Shown here in pieces: positions 1 through 7,312 of a stretch of DNA of 14,904 bases. The DNA is from Acidobacteriaceae bacterium (GTDB lineage: Bacteria > Acidobacteriota > Terriglobia > Terriglobales > Acidobacteriaceae): assembly GCA_003140705.1 (NCBI GenBank), contig PLKU01000108.1:3861-18764 (forward strand). Reading direction: 5' to 3'. The position numbers were made by a program, and so were the translations under genes. Positions within the stretch are counted from its first letter, which is position 1. Each line of letters opens with the position of its first letter. The notes beneath the pieces were generated by a model. The model did no database searches and was not told the origin of the DNA. It was given only the letters and a program-made list of their open reading frames with translations.

Positions 1-1339
1 GAAGAGTTAGGTTGTCAACCGAGAGCAATGGCGGCTTGCCGACAACAGCAATGTCGTCGAAAGAGCGCAAAAGGATGTTGAAAGGAACCTCAGCGCCCGG
101 ATTGATGGTGTTGGCTTCAACGATGGTGCAGATGCCCGTAACCCGAATTTTTGTGCCCAGAGGAATCTGCTTCATCGGCGGCAGACCGCTGTCCATGGGC
201 GGATGGCGGTAGATGGCAGTGAACAGGCGGCCATCAGAGGAAAGCACATACTCGTCCTGCGAGGCCTCCCGAACGCCGGTGACAACTTGTCCTTCAATTG
301 AGACAAGGTCGTTTTGATGGCCATCGGGCGTGTTGCTGCTCCAGTACGCTAACTGGCGCCAGGTAGCGGGCTCCGGCGTAATGGGCGAGTAGACTTGGCT
401 GTCCTGGATCTCTGCATCGGTCAGTGTCAGAAGGCGGTCGTGAGCATCGGGAAAGCCGATAGCGTCAGCCTCGTCTCCAATGCGCAGTGGGCTATGGGTA
501 TGGGTTGTGATCCACAGGCTCTTGGTACCGTCCTGCAGCACAATTGCCGTACCGGGGTGGTAATAGGTGATGGCTCCATGTACGCGGACCCGCGGGGTCA
601 GATCGCGCATGTGATACACCGCAAGAACCCGGTCCATCGATGTGACTGGAATTGACCACGGATTGGCTACGGCGTGATGGAGGACCGTGATTCGGGCCAG
701 CGATGAGACGTAGAGCACCACCCCGGTCTGCTGCATCTTGTCATCAAACTTTCCCGCGGCCACGCCAGTCACTTCAACTTCGGAGTCCAACAGGTCGTCG
801 ATTGCACCCTCATCGTCGCTGTCGACGTACGCTTCAATGGGGCCAGCTTCAGTGAGCAGTTGCAGCTGTGCGCTGCGGACCGGGGCAGATGCACTAAGGA
901 TCAGGTCGGCGGCGCGGACAAATACATTCACTTTGACGAGAAGGCAATCGCGTTGTGCACGAATCAACTCGTCGAAAGTGGCAGGAACGGCCGTAGGAAG
1001 CGGGCCGTGTTGGATCAGCGTCACACTGTCGGCAATGACGATGGGGTGAAAACTCTGCCGCGTGGTTCCTCGCACCATAACCCGATCGCCCGCAACCAGG
1101 TTGGTGCCAGTCGGGGGCCGCACAAAAATGGCTTCACGTCCGTCCTGCACAAACAGCAGATTTTCGTAGGGACGTGCATAGCCGACCGTGGCCTGGAAGG
1201 CGACTGGAATATGCAGGCTGGCTTTGGCATTCGTCAAATCGTGAATCGCGCGCAGGGAGGTGAGCGTGGGCGGCGCCGCAGCCCACGCAGCCGAAGCCCA
1301 AACCAGAACCAATGCGATAGTGAGAAGCGGCCTCTTCAT
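1..1339 (-). CDS. Secreted/periplasmic N-terminal region of a probable membrane signalling protein (partial, C-terminus outside window)
   Basis: An open frame of 446 codons runs from an ATG at 1339 to the window edge without a stop. Residues 1-20 are a signal peptide (basic MKR, hydrophobic core, AWA cut site). The rest is beta-rich and repetitive: four segments each have a strand pair followed by a G-x-x-V-x-V-x-G-like ending, near residues 47-91 (LVAGDRVMVRG), 133-192 (SEVEVTG), 252-295 (LRIGDEADAIG) and 346-402 (PLGTKIRVTG). These look like tandem OB-fold modules. From memory, acidobacterial proteins with this N-terminus continue into a transmembrane helix and a GGDEF diguanylate cyclase or histidine-kinase output domain; that part lies outside the window, so the output domain is inference. 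The start has no strong Shine-Dalgarno site; it is chosen because the signal peptide begins there. The gene has its own long upstream region, with small hairpins at 1374-1410. Confidence 0.75.
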   Translation of the reverse strand, partial: MKRPLLTIALVLVWASAAWAAAPPTLTSLRAIHDLTNAKASLHIPVAFQATVGYARPYENLLFVQDGREAIFVRPPTGTNLVAGDRVMVRGTTRQSFHPIVIADSVTLIQHGPLPTAVPATFDELIRAQRDCLLVKVNVFVRAADLILSASAPVRSAQLQLLTEAGPIEAYVDSDDEGAIDDLLDSEVEVTGVAAGKFDDKMQQTGVVLYVSSLARITVLHHAVANPWSIPVTSMDRVLAVYHMRDLTPRVRVHGAITYYHPGTAIVLQDGTKSLWITTHTHSPLRIGDEADAIGFPDAHDRLLTLTDAEIQDSQVYSPITPEPATWRQLAYWSSNTPDGHQNDLVSIEGQVVTGVREASQDEYVLSSDGRLFTAIYRHPPMDSGLPPMKQIPLGTKIRVTGICTIVEANTINPGAEVPFNILLRSFDDIAVVGKPPLLSVDNLTL

Positions 1340-1886
1340 CGAGAACAGTTCCGTCGAACACGGGGAAAGTCGTAGAGGCCTCCAGCCTCTTGACTCGGCA
1401 GTACTTGCCGGGATTGCGGCCTTGTTATGAAGGTTCGGCTCGTACCCCACGCAAGCGGACGCTGCTCGAGCTCTTTCAGTCCTAATCTTAATGTTTTCTT
1501 CACTCAACAGAAATGCACCTTTTTGTGTATGGCGATTGCATCTTCTGCTCGGCAAAATCGGCTGAAAAGCCACTTTGACACTCGCCGCAAGCCATTCGGG
1601 CAAATTTCACTTTCCCGTCACTCGAATTCAGTGCCATTTGGGGGACTTTTTGTGAAACGGGCTGCACTCATCCTGTAGCAAGGTTCCCCTCCCGGGGGTT
1701 CAAGTCTCCCCAGGCGAGCGACCCGTTTATGTCCGTTTTTGCACAGAGCTCTGGCGGCGCGAATTTCAAGAAAAAGGCTCTGGCGATCAGAACAGCTTAT
1801 TCGGTGTTTGGCAGGAAGGTATCTCTTGGGGTTCTACACTGGAGAGGAGTAGTTTGCGCACGCGCATACGGTGATCAAATAGCGAA
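1340..1886. other. Gene-free divergent intergenic region
   Basis: This 547-base stretch separates the divergent genes at 1339 (minus) and 1887 (plus), so it should hold both promoters. I see no convincing coding sequence: the one open frame (1427-1678) has no family resemblance and no ribosome site. Visible structure: a 6-bp hairpin with arms 1374-1379 and 1385-1390, an adjacent 5-bp hairpin near 1396-1410 in the leader of the minus-strand gene, a tRNA-3'-end-like fragment near 1694-1718, and a 7-bp inverted repeat AAACGGG/CCCGTTT at 1655-1661 and 1722-1728. I could not match the leader to a known c-di-GMP riboswitch. Confidence 0.6.
1694..1718 (+). other. tRNA 3'-end-like fragment (possible tRNA remnant or attachment-site scar)
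   Basis: Bases 1694-1710 read as a T-arm: a 5-base G stem strand, the loop TTCAAGT (1699-1705), and a pairing CTCCC strand. Eight bases that could be the 3' acceptor strand plus discriminator follow. No matching 5' acceptor strand, D-arm or anticodon arm is visible upstream, so this is not a complete tRNA gene. It could be a decayed tRNA, an integration scar carrying a tRNA 3' end, or chance in GC-rich DNA. Confidence 0.2.
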
Positions 1887-3125
1887 ATGGCGAAGAAATT
1901 AAGGGTTGGAATTTTGTTTGGCGGGCGAAGCGGCGAGCATGAGGTTTCGCTGCTATCGGCCTCTTCGATATTGAAGGAGATCGATCGGAAAAAGTTTGAA
2001 GTCGTGCTGATCGGGATTAACAAGGCGGGACAGTGGCTGACTTCGGGCAGCGCGCAGGGGTTGTTGGATGGTTCCGGGCAGGATGCCGCGAAACTGGATG
2101 GCCCCAGCCCGGCGGCGCTGCCGTCTGGCGAGGCTGAAAAGAATCCTCCCACAAAGCTGCGCGCTGGCGATCCTGCGGCTACACCCGGGGCAAGGGTCTT
2201 GGCGGATGGGCATCCTGCACTCCTCGCCCCGCAGCCGGCTGCGAATTCAACCGAGCTGTCTGTTGTGGGTGAGACGGCGCTGCATGGGCAGGCTCTTGAT
2301 GTTGTCTTTCCCGTGTTGCATGGGACCTTTGGCGAAGATGGGACGATTCAGGGGCTGTTTGAATTGGCCGGCATTGCGTATGTCGGTTCGGGCGTACTCG
2401 GGTCGGCTGCGGGCATGGACAAGGACGTGATGAAGCGGCTGTTTGCCCAGGCGCGGCTCCCGATCGTGAAGCATGTCACGGTGCTCCGCGCGGAATGGGA
2501 GAAGTCGCCCCGCAAAGCTGTGGCCCAGGTGGAGGCAGCGCTCAAGTATCCCGTGTTTGTAAAGCCGGCGAACCTTGGTTCTTCGGTTGGCATCAGCAAA
2601 GTACACAACCGTGCGGAACTTGGCCCCGCGCTCACACTTGCTTCGAAATACGATCGCAAGTTGGTAGTAGAGCAGGGGGTAGGTGGGAAGAAGAAGAAAG
2701 CACGCGAACTGGAGGTTGCCATCCTGGGAAATGATTCGCCCGTGGCTAGCGTTGTGGGAGAGATCGTGCCGGGCAAGGAATTCTATGATTACGAGGCCAA
2801 GTATCTCTCTGAGGGTTCGGTCGCAGTTGTGCCGGCTAAGCTTACCAAAGCGCAGACAAAGCAGGTGCGGGAGATGGCGTTAGCCGCGTTTCAGGCCTGC
2901 GACTTGTCAGGGCTGGCGCGGGTGGACTTTCTGATGGACCCGGACGGCAAGCGGCGCATCTTCTTGAACGAAGTGAATACGATGCCTGGGTTCACCAGGA
3001 TCAGCATGTATCCAATGCTGTGGGAGGCTTCGGGCGTGAACTACAAAGAGCTGATCACGCGACTGATCGAGTTGGCGCTGGAAAAGCACATGGAGAAGAG
3101 CCGGACGGCCTTCTCCAGGGAATAA
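1887..3125 (+). CDS. ddl: D-alanine--D-alanine ligase (DdlA type)
   Basis: Cytoplasmic ATP-grasp enzyme that joins two D-Ala into the dipeptide used by MurF for peptidoglycan precursors. The 412 residues show the N-terminal motif FGGRSGEHEVSLLSA (11-25), FPVLHGTFGEDG (141-152), FVKPANLGSSVGISKV (224-239), the omega-loop FYDYEAKY (299-306), and GLARVDF (342-348) with NEVNTMPGFT (361-370). Predicted Mg ligands are D347, E362 and N364. The AKY of the omega loop is the normal D-Ala:D-Ala type rather than the VanA depsipeptide type. The protein is about 50 residues longer than E. coli DdlA because of a low-complexity Gly/Ala/Pro-rich segment (about 58-125) between the N-terminal and central domains; a second small lysine-rich insert (267-271) precedes the RELEV strand. 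The ATG at 1887 fits the conserved N-terminus, though its ribosome site is weak. No mur or fts genes are adjacent. Confidence 0.96.
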   Translation: MAKKLRVGILFGGRSGEHEVSLLSASSILKEIDRKKFEVVLIGINKAGQWLTSGSAQGLLDGSGQDAAKLDGPSPAALPSGEAEKNPPTKLRAGDPAATPGARVLADGHPALLAPQPAANSTELSVVGETALHGQALDVVFPVLHGTFGEDGTIQGLFELAGIAYVGSGVLGSAAGMDKDVMKRLFAQARLPIVKHVTVLRAEWEKSPRKAVAQVEAALKYPVFVKPANLGSSVGISKVHNRAELGPALTLASKYDRKLVVEQGVGGKKKKARELEVAILGNDSPVASVVGEIVPGKEFYDYEAKYLSEGSVAVVPAKLTKAQTKQVREMALAAFQACDLSGLARVDFLMDPDGKRRIFLNEVNTMPGFTRISMYPMLWEASGVNYKELITRLIELALEKHMEKSRTAFSRE

Positions 3126-3305
3126 GAACTGACCCGCGTTCTGGGAACGAACAGAGATCAGGGAACAGGAACCTCGCCTCCGGTGTCTAAGCAAGTAGGC
3201 AGTGGATCAGCCAGGGCAACGAAAGCACGGCGGCACACCATCGCTCGCGGCTTTCTGCCTGACCCCTGTGCGGTTGCCGTATTCTTAACTTGAGGAATCT
3301 GTGCG

Positions 3306-3812
3306 ATGACTTTGCTGGACGCTCCGAAGTTTGATGAAGCCCGCGAACGGAGGTTCCAGGTAGTTTTTTACAGCGGCGGGGGCCTGCTGCTGTTTGTGCT
3401 GGTGGCGTGGTGGCTGATGGCAGGAAGGCCAGTAGATTTTCCATGGAACTGGAACAACCACCTGATGGGCCGTTCGGCGGTCAATCATTTTCTGACTGCG
3501 GTTGAGAAGAACGACCTGCCCACAGCATACGGGATCTGGACGCACAACAAAAACTGGCAACAGCATCCGACACAGAATGGAGCCTATCCCTTCGCACGGT
3601 TCCAGCAGGACTGGAGTTCGAGCAGCCCTGACAACGAGTACGGGGTCATCCAGACGCACAAGATTGTAGCTGCCCGCATGTACGGCAATGTTTTGTTGGT
3701 GGCGGTGCTGATCAACGGCCGCAAGAGCGGCGCGCTCGATCTGGACTACGACCCGAAGTCGCGTACGCTGAACTTCTCACCGCCCGGGGTGGAGCTTTAT
3801 CTGGGACCCTAG
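3306..3812 (+). CDS. Small single-pass membrane protein, possibly NTF2-like outside domain
   Basis: I do not recognise a named family. The 168-residue product has a charged N-terminus (about 1-17), one hydrophobic membrane segment (about 19-38, GGGLLLFVLVAWWLMAG), and a soluble remainder. The soluble part starts with an AVNHFLTAVEKNDLPTAYGIW helix pair, then has aromatic-rich turns and strands (VAARMYGNVLLVAVLINGRK, LDLDYDPKSRTLNF). A helix pair followed by strands suggests an NTF2/DUF4878-like cone fold, but that is inference. A clear Shine-Dalgarno GAGGA lies about 9 bases before the ATG at 3306. It lies 180 bases downstream of ddl on the same strand and ends 18 bases from the convergent fabD stop; no terminator hairpin is evident in that gap. 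Confidence 0.75.
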   Translation: MTLLDAPKFDEARERRFQVVFYSGGGLLLFVLVAWWLMAGRPVDFPWNWNNHLMGRSAVNHFLTAVEKNDLPTAYGIWTHNKNWQQHPTQNGAYPFARFQQDWSSSSPDNEYGVIQTHKIVAARMYGNVLLVAVLINGRKSGALDLDYDPKSRTLNFSPPGVELYLGP

Positions 3813-3830
3813 ACGGCATTGAGTCGTGGG

Positions 3831-4790
3831 TTATCCGGCTGATTTCAACTCGGTCAGGGCCGCGAGCGTAGCCTCGAGGCTGGCCGGGTTTTCGACATTC
3901 ATCGATTTCTGCGCGGGGTCGATCTGCTTGAGCAACCCGCTGAGAACCTTCCCAGGTCCGACTTCAATGAACAGGTTAGCTCCGTCGGCAACCAGGGATT
4001 GCATGCAGTCTACCCAGCGCACGGTGCCGGTCACCTGGTTGATCAGCGCGTCCTGCGCGGCCGCTGCATTCCTCACAAGGCGGCCAGTCACATTCGCAGC
4101 GACGGGAATCGCTGGATCTTTCAGCGACAACGCTGCAAGCACACGGGCGACTTCCAACTGAGCAGGCTCCATGAGTGCGCAGTGAAAGGGCGCGCTGACG
4201 GGAAGCATGACGGCGCGGCGTGCGCCCTTGGTTTTTGCAATCGCTGAGGCCTTTTCGACGGCTGCGAGCGCGCCGGAAATCACGGTCTGACTGGGCGAGT
4301 TCAAATTGGCGGCGGCAACAACGAGACCGGTCTCCGCCGCGGCTTCACGACAGGCTTCGGCCACTGCATCAGGAGCCAAAGCAAGAACGGCGGCCATGGC
4401 GCCAACTCCTGCGGGGACGGCCAACTGCATGGCTCGGCCACGTGCTTTCACGGCGCGCACGGCATCAGCGAAGGTCAGAGTTCCGGCGGCAACGTGAGCG
4501 GACCACTCGCCGAGTGAATGGCCGGCCGCAACGGACGGATGAACGCCGTGTTCGGCAAGCACCCGCCAGGCTGCAACGCTCACAGTGAGAATCGCCGGCT
4601 GGGCATTCTCGGTGAGGCGGAGGTCTTCTTCCGGACCTTCAAAGATCAGTTTGGACAGTGAGAAGCCAAGTGCTTCATCGGCTTCAGCGAAGGTATGGGC
4701 TGCAATGGGAAGGCTCTCTGCGAGCCCGCGGCCCATGCCAACGGCCTGCGAACCCTGGCCCGGAAAGAGAAACGCTATCTTGGTGGACAT
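3831..4790 (-). CDS. fabD: Malonyl-CoA:ACP transacylase
   Basis: Transfers malonyl from CoA to acyl carrier protein to feed type II fatty-acid elongation in the cytoplasm. With the ATG at 4790 the protein has 319 residues, close to the usual FabD length (about 310), and begins with the family motif FLFPGQGSQAVGMG (7-20). Catalytic landmarks are Gln63 (ENAQPAIL), nucleophile Ser92 in GHSLGEW (90-96), Arg119 (GRAMQ), His203 (SAPFHCALM) and the C-terminal FIEVGPGKVLSGLLKQI. The common GHSLGEY has Trp in place of Tyr here, a mild oddity. An upstream in-frame ATG at 4832 would add 14 unconserved residues, so the internal start is preferred. It lies 57 bases after the rhomboid-like gene on the same strand, probably co-transcribed. 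The usual partners (fabH, fabG, acpP, fabF) are not in the window. Confidence 0.95.
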   Translation of the reverse strand: MSTKIAFLFPGQGSQAVGMGRGLAESLPIAAHTFAEADEALGFSLSKLIFEGPEEDLRLTENAQPAILTVSVAAWRVLAEHGVHPSVAAGHSLGEWSAHVAAGTLTFADAVRAVKARGRAMQLAVPAGVGAMAAVLALAPDAVAEACREAAAETGLVVAAANLNSPSQTVISGALAAVEKASAIAKTKGARRAVMLPVSAPFHCALMEPAQLEVARVLAALSLKDPAIPVAANVTGRLVRNAAAAQDALINQVTGTVRWVDCMQSLVADGANLFIEVGPGKVLSGLLKQIDPAQKSMNVENPASLEATLAALTELKSAG

Positions 4791-4847
4791 TTCAGAGAGG
4801 ATTGTATCCTGCCGGGCCGTAGGCCAAATCATCTTGCCGCGCCGATT

Positions 4848-5663
4848 TTAGTTCCAGCGCTTTTTGTCGTCGTGGTCATCGTCGATCTGGCGGCCCTGAC
4901 CGTCGAAGCGAACAGTGCGCCCCTGCGAGCGCATGTAGACCTCAAACTTGCGCGCGGCGCGCCGGCGCTTCCAGCGGTAGTACCGGTTGCGCAGGCCGTA
5001 CCATGTTTCGCTGAATGCGAATCCGATTCCGCGTCGCGAAGCCATTCGTATGTAAAGCAGCCCGGCAAGTGCTCCGCCCAACTGGGCGAACGCGTACATC
5101 CGCTGCTGGCCAAACAGCATGGCAATGGAGATGAGCGCGTAAACCGCGGCCATGTATTTTGCCTTGATACCGATCGTGAAGAAGAGCAGAAACTCCATTT
5201 CGCCGTAGAGAACGCCGATGGCTACGAGCAAGCCAAAGATTCCGCCGCCACTCCCGTAGATAGGAATCTCTGAGAGCGTGTAGCCCAGCGTTCCACTGGC
5301 CACATAGATGGCAACCGCAGCTACCGCTGTGCCCAGAACGGAGACGGCATAGAGGCTCATGACCCAGTTTGACGTGTGCAGGTCTTCAAGAAATCCGGCA
5401 AGGAACCACAGCGAAAGCAGCTCGAACAGGGTTCCAAGGATGCCCAGGTGCACAAAGCTGTAAGTGAACGGCTGCCAGATCCAGCCGTGCAAAAAGATGC
5501 TGGGGATCAGGCCGAACCGGTCGCTGAGTGGAATGACCAGGTTTGGCAGCGCCAACTGGCTGAGGAGCAGTGCAAAAAATGCAAGCAGGTTGATCAGCAC
5601 CAGGCGGCGCGTGGCTCCGCGGAAGTCAGGGAATGAAAACGGGCTGCTACCAATTCTTGCCAT
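4848..5663 (-). CDS. Rhomboid-family membrane protein, predicted catalytically inactive
   Basis: A 271-residue polytopic membrane protein with about six hydrophobic helices (near 20-38, 66-90, 101-123, 140-157, 158-185, 192-206) and a basic, hydrophilic C-terminal tail (about 207-271). Rhomboid hallmarks are visible: WQPFTYSFVH (63-72), IYGSGGGIFGLL (135-146) and AFAQLGGALAGLLY (191-204). Active rhomboids have GxSGxxFG with a Ser nucleophile, H-LGG with a catalytic His, and HxxxN in helix 2. Here the aligned positions are Gly139 (Ser expected), Gln194 (His expected), and Gly/Glu in the His/Asn pair (ILGTLFE). It therefore resembles a rhomboid pseudoprotease that may bind or chaperone membrane substrates rather than cut them. 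The start is the first ATG of the frame; no clear Shine-Dalgarno is seen. It sits upstream of fabD on the same strand, possibly in one transcript. Confidence 0.85.
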   Translation of the reverse strand: MARIGSSPFSFPDFRGATRRLVLINLLAFFALLLSQLALPNLVIPLSDRFGLIPSIFLHGWIWQPFTYSFVHLGILGTLFELLSLWFLAGFLEDLHTSNWVMSLYAVSVLGTAVAAVAIYVASGTLGYTLSEIPIYGSGGGIFGLLVAIGVLYGEMEFLLFFTIGIKAKYMAAVYALISIAMLFGQQRMYAFAQLGGALAGLLYIRMASRRGIGFAFSETWYGLRNRYYRWKRRRAARKFEVYMRSQGRTVRFDGQGRQIDDDHDDKKRWN

Positions 5664-5753
5664 CGTAGAGAACAGGGTAAACGGTGGAGCTGGCGGGTGT
5701 CATGGGGGTTCCCAGGACTGGCGGTAGCCTCGTGTTTAGCAACGTCAAAACGG

Positions 5754-7010
5754 TTACTGCATTCCCGGGCCGGTTCCAGCCGCTGAAGTCTTCGCAGGTG
5801 GGGCCTGTGTGTCAGGAACCTGCAAGACCAATCCCGTCGAATCGCTCTTGAGGATGATCGGCAATTCGGCTCCGCCATAAGACTTGAGGGTCTTGGAATG
5901 CAGCATCCGGGAAAAATCGCTGTCATCGTCGGTGGCGCTTTTCTCAGTGTCTGTCGCGGTCGTGACCCGCAGAATGTACTGCCCGTCTGGGATGTAGTTC
6001 AGGTGAAAACCTCCGTCGTGCTCGATCATGGTGGTTCTCAGTTTGGCCTTGGTCTCTGAATCCTCGAGTTCGATGGTGCCGGAGTCGACTGCGTGATTAT
6101 CTGACTTGGCGACGACGCTCCCTGACACGGAGTGGAGATTGTTGAGTGGGAAAATGATGTCGATTCCGTCGATGTCCTGGCCCTGACCAACCTCGACCGG
6201 TTTGACATCCGCTTCACGCAGAGCGCCGCCGGAGTAAACGAGCAGTGCGTCTCCCATGTTCATGTGAAGGGCGACGCTTGCGCCCAGACCCACTGAAGCC
6301 TGCATCGTCGGTAGCGCGGCCTTGAGGGCATATTTTCCGGCCTGGACGCCGAAAATGCGATAGTGCCCACGGTCGTCCGTGGTGGTGGGCAAAGTGCCCA
6401 GAGAGCCCAGCTCCTTCCACTTGCCATCTTGTTCCATGGCCATCAGGATGGGCGCAACCCCCGGAGCGGGACTGCCATCGTCATATCGGACAGTGCCGCT
6501 GATTGAGGCGCCGCGCTCCAGCCGGATGTCGACGTGGGCGCCCTGGGTGGCCTGAATTACGATCTTTTCCGCCGTGCTCTCGACCGCTTTGAGCGTGGCA
6601 GCCTCGGCTTTTATCCTCTCCAGTTGAGACAACTGGCTCAATGGGGACTGGTAGCCGGGCAACTGGGCGACCACATAGTAGATGCCCGGCGGCACCTTAT
6701 CGAGAGAAAAGCTGCCGTCGAGCCCGGTCACCGTGGAGAGGTTCGAGCCCTTCATCACCGAGGTCAGGGCCGCTGCAAAGAGCTTCTCGAAGTTGGGGTC
6801 CTTGCCAAGCGTGGCGGGATCGAATCCCGGAGCTTTGGCGGGCTGGTCGGCGATCAACTGCACGCCCGCAAATCGGGCGGGTTGGCCGGTATCCGCGCAA
6901 AAGACGCGGCCGGTGACTTGTGCCTGCTGCGGCGGTTGGTTGGTGGATCCTGGCCGTTGTGCAATGAGTGATGCGGTAAGGAAAAATAGGGCAAATGAAA
7001 TGGATTTCAC
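5754..7010 (-). CDS. Secreted carboxypeptidase-regulatory-like (CarboxypepD_reg) three-module protein
   Basis: A 418-residue exported protein. The start is GTG at 7010, with a strong Shine-Dalgarno GGAGG five bases upstream; residues 1-18 form a signal peptide (hydrophobic SFALFFLTASLIAQ). Three prealbumin-like beta modules follow, each with a G-x-V opening strand and a G-x-Y/F ... G-x-Y closing pair: about 32-121 (VTGRVFCADTG to GIYYVVAQLPGY), 170-235 (ISGTVRYDDGSPAPG to YRIFGVQAGKYALKA) and 294-352 (VSGSVVAKSDN to GGFHLNYIPDGQYILRV). Such modules are common in acidobacterial cell-surface or outer-membrane-associated proteins; no catalytic peptidase domain or TonB barrel is present, so the role is unknown. 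The Pro/Ala-rich C-terminus looks unstructured. It precedes the rhomboid-like gene by 90 bases on the same strand and diverges from the LysW-like gene. Confidence 0.88.
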   Translation of the reverse strand: MKSISFALFFLTASLIAQRPGSTNQPPQQAQVTGRVFCADTGQPARFAGVQLIADQPAKAPGFDPATLGKDPNFEKLFAAALTSVMKGSNLSTVTGLDGSFSLDKVPPGIYYVVAQLPGYQSPLSQLSQLERIKAEAATLKAVESTAEKIVIQATQGAHVDIRLERGASISGTVRYDDGSPAPGVAPILMAMEQDGKWKELGSLGTLPTTTDDRGHYRIFGVQAGKYALKAALPTMQASVGLGASVALHMNMGDALLVYSGGALREADVKPVEVGQGQDIDGIDIIFPLNNLHSVSGSVVAKSDNHAVDSGTIELEDSETKAKLRTTMIEHDGGFHLNYIPDGQYILRVTTATDTEKSATDDDSDFSRMLHSKTLKSYGGAELPIILKSDSTGLVLQVPDTQAPPAKTSAAGTGPGMQ

Positions 7011-7100
7011 GCAGACCTCCTGGCTGGAATTCAGCGATGGATTCCGAGCGGCAGGACGTCGCGCTGCGGGCTCGCAGACAGTCTAACCGATTTGGGAGCG

Positions 7101-7122
7101 GCAGGCGGGTGCGCTCGCCTGC
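7101..7122. repeat. Perfect 7-bp inverted repeat in the divergent control region
   Basis: GCAGGCG (7101-7107) and CGCCTGC (7116-7122) pair across an 8-base loop. It lies about 90 bases upstream of the GTG start of the minus-strand secreted gene and lacks a following T run, so it is more plausibly an operator or leader hairpin than a terminator. Confidence 0.35.
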
Positions 7123-7189
7123 GTGGCTTCCCGGCAAAATGTGCCTGTTGGCTGAAACTCGGAGTGTATGCTCCAACTTTGGGAGCCAT

Positions 7190-7225
7190 CCTCAGGAGAT
7201 GGGAGTCAAGCCTCTTGACCTGAGG
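7190..7225. promoter_or_regulatory. Composite inverted repeat upstream of the LysW-like gene
   Basis: CCTCAG/CTGAGG arms (7190-7195 and 7220-7225) enclose a second perfect 6-bp repeat, GTCAAG/CTTGAC (7205-7210 and 7214-7219, 3-base loop). It ends 87 bases before the LysW-like start and overlaps a possible -35 element, so it could be a repressor site or a leader hairpin. No regulator is identified. Confidence 0.35.
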
Positions 7226-7244
7226 CCGTCTTGTCCCCAAGAAT
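7215..7244 (+). promoter_or_regulatory. Candidate sigma-70-type promoter for the LysW-like operon
   Basis: TTGACC (7215-7220) matches the -35 consensus at five of six bases; AAGAAT (7239-7244) follows after 18 bases and matches TATAAT at four of six. It overlaps the inverted repeat at 7190-7225. The assignment is by eye only. Confidence 0.28.
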
Positions 7245-7312
7245 AGCGGAGTCGTACTGCAAGGTACCGTCATCCTAAAATGCGAAAAACGGTGAAAAGA
7301 GAGGAGAGTGTC

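Noticed and set aside
860..1375. 171-residue plus-strand open frame
   Set aside because: It is antisense to the secreted sensor-type gene, whose translation has a signal peptide and coherent beta modules; the plus-strand product is low-complexity and Arg-rich with no ribosome site.
1340..1460. Possible c-di-GMP riboswitch in the leader of the minus-strand signalling gene
   Set aside because: Two small hairpins are present, but I could not find the conserved GEMM core or tetraloop-receptor pattern.
1427..1678. 83-residue plus-strand open frame upstream of ddl
   Set aside because: No recognisable domain, no Shine-Dalgarno and irregular composition; treated as non-coding.
2763..3000. Possible vancomycin-resistance-type (VanA/VanC) ligase
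   Set aside because: The omega loop FYDYEAKY carries the Lys-Tyr pair of normal D-Ala:D-Ala ligases, and no vanH/vanX/vanT neighbours are present.
3813..3830. Bidirectional terminator between the converging genes
   Set aside because: The 18-base gap has no inverted repeat or T run.
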